Assembly (NCBI GenBank): GCA_039029915.1
Contig: JBCCFD010000337.1
Coordinates: forward strand, 1 to 9,296
Source of the DNA: QQUD01 sp039029915
GTDB lineage: Bacteria > Chloroflexota > Anaerolineae > Promineifilales > Promineifilaceae
Direction: 5' to 3'
Length of the DNA stretch: 9,296 nucleotides
The notes beneath the pieces were generated by a model. That model was not told the origin of the DNA. It searched no databases and saw nothing but the letters and a program-made list of their open reading frames with translations. A program made the translations under genes and the position numbers. Positions 1-5,368 of the stretch are shown in pieces (the stretch's first letter is position 1; each line of letters starts with the position of its first letter).

Positions 1-2
1 CG

Positions 3-593
3 ATCTTAACCGCTGTTGCTAGCGTCCAATTTTTCTGCTTGATGGGTGTCCCAATTTTGGCTGCCCTATACCTCATTGAAATTCGGGAGCTAAACGCAGG
101 TTTTGCCGGATTATTAATTGCCGCTCTAGCTGTTGCGTCGGCCGTTTTCTCACCACTAGGCGGCTGGGTTGCCGATCGATTGAGCTACAAAATTCCGCTC
201 ATTATAGGCATGAGTACTGTGACTAGTGCTGCAGGTCTTATGCTTTTCTGGGAAAATTCAACATCCCACTGGTTTATTGCTGTTACGCTTATTTTAATGG
301 GTCTGGGCATGAGCTTCACACAATCCCCCTCAGCAGCAGGGATTACACTCGTTGTTAATCGTGATTCGCAGGGCGTTGCTCTCGGCATATTTCATATGCT
401 GCGTTTTATTGGGGGCACATTAAGCGCCACGATATTTGGATATATTTTGGGGAATGCACAGCAGAACAGGCCAGAACAATTACAGTCCCTTACCCAAGGT
501 TTCTATCTGTTGATTGCTGTTGCCATCTCAGCAGTTATTTTCTGTCTCATCATGCCAGCCCCGCCAAGCTCTTCTAAATCAATGTCCTCTTGA
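3..593 (+). CDS. MFS transporter, C-terminal half (5' truncated by window edge)
   Basis: This is a membrane transporter of the major facilitator superfamily, probably exporting a drug or metabolite; the substrate cannot be read from the sequence. The frame is open from the window edge (first full codon at 3), so the ATG at 39 is probably internal. About six hydrophobic segments are visible, which is the C-terminal half of a 12- or 14-helix carrier. A loop motif GGWVADR (encoded near 159-179) matches the second copy of MFS motif A between helices. A later stretch with GIFHMLRFIGG resembles the conserved helix of EmrB/QacA-like and related exporters. The protein ends in a short Ser/Pro-rich cytoplasmic tail. 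The next gene starts 84 bp downstream on the same strand, so a shared transcript is possible but not shown. Confidence 0.85.
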   Translation: MLTAVASVQFFCLMGVPILAALYLIEIRELNAGFAGLLIAALAVASAVFSPLGGWVADRLSYKIPLIIGMSTVTSAAGLMLFWENSTSHWFIAVTLILMGLGMSFTQSPSAAGITLVVNRDSQGVALGIFHMLRFIGGTLSATIFGYILGNAQQNRPEQLQSLTQGFYLLIAVAISAVIFCLIMPAPPSSSKSMSS

Positions 594-677
594 TTGCTTA
601 GGTTGCCAACGCCGCTGCTCCAATTTACACTTGGGAAAAATATTGACAGCGATTTTAGATAGACCTAGGCAAGAATA

Positions 678-1946
678 ATGAACCAATTAAATTTAACTGA
701 GAAAGACCAAGCTTTGTTAAGGGGTGAAATGGGTTCTGCTGGTAAAATGTCTATGCGAATACTAGTAGCGATGGCCAAAGCATATGGCGCTACTGAATTT
801 TTGGACATTGAATCAGCACATATCGATGGTTGTTTGTATCATGGTGACTCAGGACTGGAGTTTGCAGAGCGATTGGTCCAGGGAAATGGCCAAGTTGTCG
901 TGCCAACCACACTCAATGTTGGCTCGGTTGATTTGTTGCATCCCGAAGCATTTCAAGGAACGGCCGTTCAAGCTGAGCGAGGTGCTAGGACGATGAAGCT
1001 TTATGAGGAAATGGGCTGCAAGCCCATCTACACCTGCACCCCTTATCAGGCAATGCATCGGCCGAATTTTGGTTCGCAAATTATGTGGGCCGAAAGCAAT
1101 GCCATTGTTTTTGCGAACTCCGTTTTAGGAGCGCGCACCAATCGGTATGGTGACTTTATTGATATTTGTGGGGCTATTACAGGCCGCGCCCCCGCTTTTG
1201 GCCTTCATCTTACAGAAAACAGGCGAGCCACTCGCGTTTACTCCGTTGAAGATTTACCCAAGCAGCTTTTTAAAAAAGATGTGTTCTATCCCGTTCTCGG
1301 ATATTTCCTTGGGCTAAACAATCGGCAAACGATTCCAGCAGTTATTGGCTTACCGGATCATATCACCGAAGATCAGCTCAAAATTCTTGGAGCAGCTTCT
1401 GCTTCCTCCGGCGCATTAGCTCTCTTTCACATTGTCGGAAAAACACCAGAAGCATTAACTTTAAATGATGCATGCCAAGGTGAATTGCCAGCAGAAATTA
1501 TAAAAATCAGCATGGATGATATTCGAGAAAGCTTAGCCCACCTTTCAACTGTACCGGATGGACCAATCAATGTGGTCGCCTTTGGTAGTCCTCACTTTTC
1601 GCTTGATGAGTTTGCTCAATTAATGCCACTGCTAGAAACGTATCCCATTCATCCCAACGTGCAGTTTATGGTTTGTACAAATAGATTAGCTTTGACTGGT
1701 TTAAAACAGAGGGGTTGGCTAGATTTACTACGCGAAATGAACGTTCAGATTGTGGTTGACACCTGCGTTGTGGTTGCGCCACTTGTCAAAACAAACCGAG
1801 GCACACTGATGACTAATTCTGGGAAATTTGCCCATTATACGCCCGGCAACACAGGTTTAAACGTTATTTTTGGCAGTATGGAAGAGTGCGTGCGGTCTGC
1901 CGCATTGGGCACTGTATGGCGGGATGATAGCTTATGGCTGGATTAG
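678..1946 (+). CDS. Aconitase X catalytic (large) subunit, DUF521 family
   Basis: This is the large subunit of an aconitase X (AcnX) hydro-lyase, an Fe-S dehydratase family. Known members include bacterial cis-3-hydroxy-L-proline dehydratase and archaeal phosphomevalonate dehydratase. At 422 residues it is the usual length for the separate large subunit. Family hallmarks are present: HIDGCLYHGDSG (48-59), VPTTLN (75-80), YTCTPYQ with Cys120 (118-124), WAESNAIVFANSVLGARTNR (137-156), RYGDFIDICGAITGRAP with Cys164 (156-172), DTCVVVAP with Cys363 (361-368) and TNSGKFAHYTPG (379-390). Several of these cysteines could bind the cluster; which ones do so is inferred. The RYGDF-DIC-AITGRAP signature looks closer to bacterial AcnX than to the archaeal mevalonate enzyme, from memory of the family. 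The swivel subunit gene overlaps its 3' end by 13 bp. No strong Shine-Dalgarno precedes the ATG. The substrate remains open. Confidence 0.9.
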   Translation: MNQLNLTEKDQALLRGEMGSAGKMSMRILVAMAKAYGATEFLDIESAHIDGCLYHGDSGLEFAERLVQGNGQVVVPTTLNVGSVDLLHPEAFQGTAVQAERGARTMKLYEEMGCKPIYTCTPYQAMHRPNFGSQIMWAESNAIVFANSVLGARTNRYGDFIDICGAITGRAPAFGLHLTENRRATRVYSVEDLPKQLFKKDVFYPVLGYFLGLNNRQTIPAVIGLPDHITEDQLKILGAASASSGALALFHIVGKTPEALTLNDACQGELPAEIIKISMDDIRESLAHLSTVPDGPINVVAFGSPHFSLDEFAQLMPLLETYPIHPNVQFMVCTNRLALTGLKQRGWLDLLREMNVQIVVDTCVVVAPLVKTNRGTLMTNSGKFAHYTPGNTGLNVIFGSMEECVRSAALGTVWRDDSLWLD

Positions 1947-2359
1947 TATTGCAAGGCCGCATGCTGGTGGAAGGAACGGCCGTTGCCCCCATCCATCTAC
2001 TCAAAGCGCCCCTGAGCCTTTGGGGTGGCCTTGACCCAGAAACTGGGAAGATTATCGATCAACGACATCCTAATGTGGGTGAAATCGTGACTGGGAAAGT
2101 GATGACCTTAACTGCAGGGCGAGGATCAAGTAGCGCCAGCTCGATCTTGCTCGAGGCCGTGCGCCAAAAAAAGGGGCCAGCCGCTATCATTTTGGCGGAA
2201 ATGGACGGTATTTTGACACTAGGTGCGGCTGTTGCCAAGGAGATGTATGATGATGCACCCCCCGTTGTTGTCTTAAATAAAGCAGATTTTGATTTATTGA
2301 CGCACAACACAATGGTCGCCATAGAAAGTAACGGCCTAATCAGAACAATTGACAATTGA
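1934..2359 (+). CDS. Aconitase X swivel (small) subunit, DUF126 family
   Basis: This is the small 'swivelling' domain partner of the upstream DUF521 protein; together they form the active AcnX dehydratase. The 141 residues match the family's usual size. Visible conserved elements are LWGGLDPETGKIID..HP (about residues 29-46), which matches the family's GG-x-DP-x-TG-x-I-x-D-x-x-HP block, and the glycine/serine loop GRGSSSASSILLEA (about 62-75), where a serine is thought to take part in catalysis. The ATG at 1934 lies inside the end of the large-subunit gene in a different frame, so translational coupling is likely. The last codons run into an AATTGAC-type repeat, so the C-terminus (…TIDN) is partly repeat-encoded. 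In some bacteria the two subunits are fused in one chain; here they are separate. Confidence 0.88.
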   Translation: MAGLVLQGRMLVEGTAVAPIHLLKAPLSLWGGLDPETGKIIDQRHPNVGEIVTGKVMTLTAGRGSSSASSILLEAVRQKKGPAAIILAEMDGILTLGAAVAKEMYDDAPPVVVLNKADFDLLTHNTMVAIESNGLIRTIDN

Positions 2360-2376
2360 AAATTGACAATTTTCAA
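2356..2376. repeat. Perfect 21-bp inverted repeat between convergent genes
   Basis: Two perfect 10-bp arms (TTGAAAATTG and its complement) flank a single central base. The repeat covers the stop codon of the swivel gene and ends directly against the stop codon of the opposing phosphatase gene. Just upstream, AATTGACAATT is repeated directly. The position between converging genes would suit a bidirectional terminator. However, the arms are AT-rich, the centre is too short for a normal loop without unpairing, and no clear U-tract follows on either strand. It may instead be a remnant of a dispersed intergenic repeat. Confidence 0.55.
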
Positions 2377-2979
2377 CTAAAGGTGCGAGGTGTCGTTAAA
2401 ACTGTGTAGCATGCCCCCGTCTTCATAGAGTCTGATCTCAGTAACGGCCGTATTTGCCATACGAAAGCGCCAAAATGCCTCAGGTGGTAGCTTGAGAAAG
2501 TGGCACAGCAACATCTGCATCGAGCCGCCGTGTCCAACAATCCCCACAACCTCCCCTTTTTGATAAGGCTTAAACTGAGAGCCAAAATCAGCAATTCGCA
2601 CTAAGAAATCAGCAGCCGATTCTCCCTCCGTTGGGGGCGTCATAATATTGGCTTCCCAAGCTTTAAGATCATCTGGGTATTTTTCTTGAATTTGAGCGTA
2701 GGTGAGCCCTTCCCACTTGCCAAAGCCAATCTCTTGAATACGACCGTCTTTTTCTAGGGTGAGGTGCGAATGGTGTTGGGAAACGGCCTCCGCTGTCTGA
2801 TAAGCACGGGCCAGATCGCTACTGACAATCCTTGAAAAAGGGATATTTGCTAGCTTTTGTCCAACGGCCTGCGCCTGAGCTAAACCAGCTTCATTAAGCG
2901 GCACATCAGCTGAGCCTTGAAACCGGTGCTCATTATTCCAAATCGTTTCACCATGCCGCACTAATATTAATCGAGTCAT
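2377..2979 (-). CDS. Histidine phosphatase family protein (phosphoglycerate mutase-like / CobC-like)
   Basis: This is a cytoplasmic phosphatase of the histidine (acid) phosphatase superfamily, branch 1, which works through a phosphohistidine intermediate. The 200-residue length is typical. Catalytic elements are all present: the LVRHGET signature with Arg8 and the nucleophile His9, the FQGSADVPLNEAG block (20-32), SSDLARAYQTAE with Arg58, the acidic residue Glu83 in QEIGFGKWEG, and the second catalytic His150 in VGHGGS. Family members include alpha-ribazole phosphatase, broad-specificity GpmB-like enzymes and others, and substrate cannot be assigned from sequence alone. The gene lies 68 bp downstream of folE2 on the same strand and is probably co-transcribed with it, which makes a pterin phosphate a possible substrate (inference). 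No Shine-Dalgarno is visible before its ATG. Confidence 0.9.
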   Translation of the reverse strand: MTRLILVRHGETIWNNEHRFQGSADVPLNEAGLAQAQAVGQKLANIPFSRIVSSDLARAYQTAEAVSQHHSHLTLEKDGRIQEIGFGKWEGLTYAQIQEKYPDDLKAWEANIMTPPTEGESAADFLVRIADFGSQFKPYQKGEVVGIVGHGGSMQMLLCHFLKLPPEAFWRFRMANTAVTEIRLYEDGGMLHSFNDTSHL

Positions 2980-2991
2980 AATCGGTGTCCG

Positions 2992-3041
2992 GTGTTCAGA
3001 TATCGGTCAAAACTGGGAACTATATACCAATAACTGAACAC
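2992..3041 (-). repeat. Imperfect hairpin in the folE2-phosphatase intercistronic gap
   Basis: Perfect 8-bp arms GTGTTCAG (2992-2999) and CTGAACAC (3034-3041) form the base. The stem continues inward for 3 bp and then 3 bp more, interrupted by two single mismatches, leaving a loop of roughly 18 nt. It nearly fills the 68-bp gap between the two minus-strand genes. No U-tract follows, so intrinsic termination is unlikely; mRNA processing, stabilisation, or a relic of a repeat element are alternatives. The left flank carries ATCGGTG/CCGGTG-type short repeats (2981-3008). Confidence 0.5.
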
Positions 3042-3047
3042 TTTCAT

Positions 3048-4124
3048 TTACTTCCTGTGTATTAAAGTTGAAAGTATACTCGGCTCAACCTCAGGTGAAA
3101 AGCCACCTTCAACCCCTTTGACAATCACTGAAATAGCGTCATGACTATGGAGTGATTCTTGATGAGAAGCAATGACCTTAAAGTCTCGGATCCGCGGGTC
3201 ATCTTCAAGATTTTCATAGACAAGCCGGACGGCATCTTCAACAAATTTCAGATAGGCAGCATTGAGTTCAGCAAACGCCTGTTCATCCTCTCGCTTTACC
3301 ATGACCTGCGTTTCCGTTTTAAGCGCATCAAGCAACAGGTCGCGGAAATCTTCGATCCAGAGCATATCTTGGGTTTCGACGCTTACTCTAGCCACGGAAC
3401 GCTGGCTGTGCGGCACGGCGGCCACCTGCCGAACTTCGATAGCGTGCTGCGAAAGCTCATAGCTGCAGGGACAGGTTGATGAATACACAAAGTCAATATG
3501 GACAAACTTCTGAACGTTTCCATCTCGATCCATTCGTGCTTCAAGCGCCACATCGTAATATTGAAAACCTGACAAACCAGACCTTAGCGATTCATTTTCA
3601 ATAGGATAGCTAAAGCGAAGCGTTAAACGGCCGTCTAGGCTTTCGAGGTTTTTCTTGTAGTTGATTAGGATTTCTTCCAGTGTATCTAGCGTAAAAACAC
3701 GATCACGATATTCATAGAATGTACGCATAATCCGGGACATGTTAATCCCCTTTTTGTGCGCTTCCAAGGAAACCGTACCGGTCACCGACGTTTCTAACAT
3801 CATGGTTGAGCCAGACTTCGTTAAGTATTGGAGTGGCAAGCGGAAATTGTGAATACCGACTTGATGAATCGCCACTTTACTGCCTTGAATCAGTGACATC
3901 GGACCGTTTTGTAAATCGGGCAGTGTGGCTTTGTATTCAGGAGTCACAACAAAATTTGGATCATAGACACGGGGCATGCCCCGTTCTTCAATAGTGGGCT
4001 CCATTTCAAGCACGCCAGGGTGCTGCCCGTTGGTTCCATTTCCGTTCTGGTAATGGCCATTTGTGCCGTTGCTATAGTGCCCATTTGAGCTACTGCCGTT
4101 ACGATAACTATTATTCTTTTTCAT
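3048..4124 (-). CDS. folE2: GTP cyclohydrolase FolE2 (type IB / MptA-like)
   Basis: This enzyme converts GTP to a 7,8-dihydroneopterin phosphate, the entry step to folate and, in many bacteria, to deazapurine tRNA bases. It is the type IB (COG1469) family, which can use metals other than zinc, not the zinc-dependent FolE. Family marks in the 358 residues are VAIHQVGIHNFRLPL (84-98), EAHKKGINMSRI (121-132), DFVYSSTCPCSYELS with the likely metal-ligand cysteine (211-225), PHSQRS (238-243), VKREDEQAF (276-284) and SHQESLHSHDA (320-330). FolE2 and archaeal MptA share this fold, so the exact product (linear or cyclic phosphate) is not settled. The ATG at 4124 is supported by GGAG seven bases upstream. 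That start gives an unusual N-terminal extension of about 50-75 residues, the first 35 rich in Asn, Gly, His, Tyr and Ser. An internal start at Met41 or Met50 would remove most of it. Confidence 0.92.
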   Translation of the reverse strand: MKKNNSYRNGSSSNGHYSNGTNGHYQNGNGTNGQHPGVLEMEPTIEERGMPRVYDPNFVVTPEYKATLPDLQNGPMSLIQGSKVAIHQVGIHNFRLPLQYLTKSGSTMMLETSVTGTVSLEAHKKGINMSRIMRTFYEYRDRVFTLDTLEEILINYKKNLESLDGRLTLRFSYPIENESLRSGLSGFQYYDVALEARMDRDGNVQKFVHIDFVYSSTCPCSYELSQHAIEVRQVAAVPHSQRSVARVSVETQDMLWIEDFRDLLLDALKTETQVMVKREDEQAFAELNAAYLKFVEDAVRLVYENLEDDPRIRDFKVIASHQESLHSHDAISVIVKGVEGGFSPEVEPSILSTLIHRK

Positions 4125-4131
4125 GGGTCTA

Positions 4132-4135
4132 CTCC
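4132..4135 (-). promoter_or_regulatory. Ribosome binding site of folE2 (GGAG)
   Basis: On the minus strand GGAG lies 7 bases before the ATG at 4124, inside TATGGAGTAGACCCATG. It is the clearest Shine-Dalgarno in the window. It decides for the upstream start and therefore for translation of the low-complexity N-terminal extension. Confidence 0.65.
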
Positions 4136-4141
4136 ATACTG

Positions 4142-4261
4142 AAACTGCAATCTTTTTACCTTCTGGGGATTACAGTTTTCTAATGGGTCAGCCATACATC
4201 CGATTGCTCGCTTTCTCCCTATTTAGCTATTCATCAGATGGGGAAGTAAAAAAGGGCTGAC
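4142..4261 (-). promoter_or_regulatory. Structured 5' leader of folE2 (possible cis-regulatory RNA)
   Basis: Two helices can be drawn in the minus-strand leader. The first is a 7-bp closing stem, GTCAGCC/GGCTGAC (arms 4255-4261 and 4187-4193), enclosing about 61 nt. The second is an 11-bp hairpin (arms 4168-4178 and 4142-4152, 15-nt loop) that ends just before the ribosome binding site. In the second helix, positions 4148/4172 form a G-U pair in the folE2 RNA but a C-A mismatch on the other strand, which favours function as RNA in the folE2 direction. A short TGACTA-TAGTCA palindrome and a U6 tract lie at the far end. I do not recognise a known riboswitch class. This is structural inference without alignment support. 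Confidence 0.3.
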
Positions 4262-4275
4262 TATTAGTCAATGAG

Positions 4276-4292
4276 GTGCATTGGAAATGCAC
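4276..4292. repeat. 7-bp-arm inverted repeat GTGCATT/AATGCAC
   Basis: Perfect arms flank a GGA spacer. It sits about where a folE2 transcript might begin if the weak promoter-like elements at 4296-4322 (minus) are used, so it could be an operator or the first hairpin of the leader. FolE2 genes in other bacteria are often controlled by metal-responsive repressors; this repeat does not clearly match the Zur consensus I know. Confidence 0.4.
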
Positions 4293-4295
4293 GGG

Positions 4296-4322
4296 TTTAT
4301 AATTAATGACAACAATGGTAAA
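4296..4322 (-). promoter_or_regulatory. Weak candidate promoter for folE2
   Basis: On the minus strand TTTACC (4 of 6 matches to the -35 box) is followed after 15 bases by TATAAA (5 of 6 matches to the -10 box). The spacing is shorter than ideal. It would give a leader of roughly 165 nt containing the structures described for 4142-4261. Confidence 0.22.
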
Positions 4323-4514
4323 TATTTTCTTACCATCTTATTCAACAATAAATCGACCTTTGTTGTTTTGAAGAAATTGGTTTTCAAGCGTTTCGCGGGT
4401 CATCAGTTATTGTGCCTTTAGTCACTATCCTCTTTCTCGATTTTACATAGAATATTTGCATATCAATTAGCAATATACAGTATTTTTGGCCTAATGTCCA
4501 TATTTTGTCAATGT

Positions 4515-4530
4515 ATTTTCTTAAGAAAAT
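4515..4530. promoter_or_regulatory. Perfect 16-bp palindrome upstream of the ABC operon (candidate operator)
   Basis: The sequence ATTTTCTTAAGAAAAT reads the same on both strands with no spacer. It lies 70 bp before the ATG of the ABC ATPase, immediately upstream of an AT-rich TAAAATATAG stretch that could serve as a -10 region. A perfect 16-bp palindrome is unlikely at a given site by chance, though AT-rich DNA raises the odds. Binding by a dimeric repressor is the natural reading, but no known regulator site is recognised. Confidence 0.4.
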
Positions 4531-4600
4531 GATGATAAAATATAGACAAATACCAAACGAACTATGGCATAACGTTACTAAATATTGATAAAATTTACAT

Positions 4601-5368
4601 ATGAATTCAATCATCCAACTTCATCAACTTAATAAATCATTTCAAGAGGGTCAAAACAACCGCACCGTTTTAAGGGACGTTTCTGGTAGTTTCAACGAAG
4701 GTGAATTCGCTGTTTTATTGGGAAGAAGCGGGAGCGGCAAAAGCACGCTCCTTAACCTTATTAGCGGCATCGAAGAGCCTGACTCTGGCTCGGTAAGCAT
4801 TGAAGGGGTCAACATTACTCAATTGAGCGAACGACAAAGAACATTATTCCGACGCGATACGGTTGGGTTTGTATTCCAATTTTTCAACCTCATCCCGACG
4901 CTAACCGTTCTGGAGAATATTACACTACCTCAAGAGCTAGCTGGTTTAAACGGCCGTTCCGTCAAAGAATCCGCGATTACCCTCCTTGAACAGATCGGGC
5001 TGGGCGACCGGCAAAACACCTTTCCCGACAAGCTATCTGGTGGAGAGCAGCAGCGTGTGGCTATTGCTCGCGCTCTAGCTCACAATCCAAAGGTCGTGCT
5101 GGCAGATGAACCAACCGGAAATTTGGACGAAGAAACTGGTGAGAAGATTTTGAACATGCTGCTCCGCTTAACTCGCGAAGCGGGCAAAACGCTCATTATG
5201 GCCACCCATAGCCCTGAGGTTGTTCCATACGCCGATCGAGTTTTCTATGTTCAAGATGGGCAGCTGCTCGAAAAAAATATTGAACAGTCAGCTGCCAATA
5301 GTCACCAACCTCAATCTGATATTCAAGCTTCAATCTCCAATCAACCCATAACCGATTACCAATTATGA
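4601..5368 (+). CDS. ABC transporter ATP-binding protein (LolD/MacB/AttE-like)
   Basis: This is the cytoplasmic ATPase of a MacB/LolCDE-type ABC system, driving the permease encoded directly downstream. All nucleotide-binding elements are visible in the 255 residues: Walker A GRSGSGKST (41-49), Q-loop VFQFFNLIPT with Gln93 (91-100), signature LSGGEQQ (145-151), Walker B VVLADEP with catalytic Glu170 (165-171), D-loop GNLD (173-176) and switch His203 in ATHS. The FQFFNLIPTLTVLENI stretch is typical of the LolD/MacB subfamily. The last 25-30 residues are a Gln/Ser/Asn-rich tail beyond the usual end of the fold. The stop codon overlaps the permease start as ATGA (5365-5368), indicating translational coupling. 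No Shine-Dalgarno is seen at its own start. Confidence 0.93.
   Translation: MNSIIQLHQLNKSFQEGQNNRTVLRDVSGSFNEGEFAVLLGRSGSGKSTLLNLISGIEEPDSGSVSIEGVNITQLSERQRTLFRRDTVGFVFQFFNLIPTLTVLENITLPQELAGLNGRSVKESAITLLEQIGLGDRQNTFPDKLSGGEQQRVAIARALAHNPKVVLADEPTGNLDEETGEKILNMLLRLTREAGKTLIMATHSPEVVPYADRVFYVQDGQLLEKNIEQSAANSHQPQSDIQASISNQPITDYQL

Larger units (their letters stand above)
4125..4600. other. 476-bp AT-rich divergent intergenic region (folE2 / ABC operon)
   Basis: No credible gene is seen here. The short open frame on the minus strand (4384-4614) has an AT-driven composition and overlaps the start of the ABC gene. The region should hold promoters for both directions. It is rich in inverted repeats: TGACTA-T-TAGTCA at 4258-4270, GTGCATT-gga-AATGCAC at 4276-4292, ATGGTAA/TTACCAT at 4315-4336, CAACAA/TTGTTG at 4343-4365 and the 16-bp palindrome at 4515-4530. 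No clean TTGACA-N17-TATAAT pair is visible for the ABC operon. Confidence 0.7.

Noticed and set aside
168..182. The GCCGATCGATTG stretch as a cyanobacterial HIP1 site
   Set aside because: It does not contain GCGATCGC, and no other HIP1 copy was seen, so the iterated palindrome here is a different word and a cyanobacterial origin is not supported.
577..595. AATCAA/TTGATT hairpin at the end of the MFS gene as a terminator
   Set aside because: The stem is only 6 bp and AT-rich, and no T-tract follows.
643..671. TTGACA before the aconitase X gene as a promoter -35 box
   Set aside because: The -35 box is perfect, but the sequence at the right spacing (TAGGCA) is a poor -10 and no alternative fits, so I did not list it as a promoter.
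3159..3479. Plus-strand open frames opposite folE2
   Set aside because: They are shadows of the well-supported minus-strand enzyme and show no recognisable motifs.
4384..4614. A 76-residue open frame on the minus strand inside the divergent intergenic region
   Set aside because: Its composition (Ile, Phe, Tyr, Lys) reflects AT-rich DNA, it overlaps the ABC ATPase start, it has no ribosome binding site and it matches no family I know.
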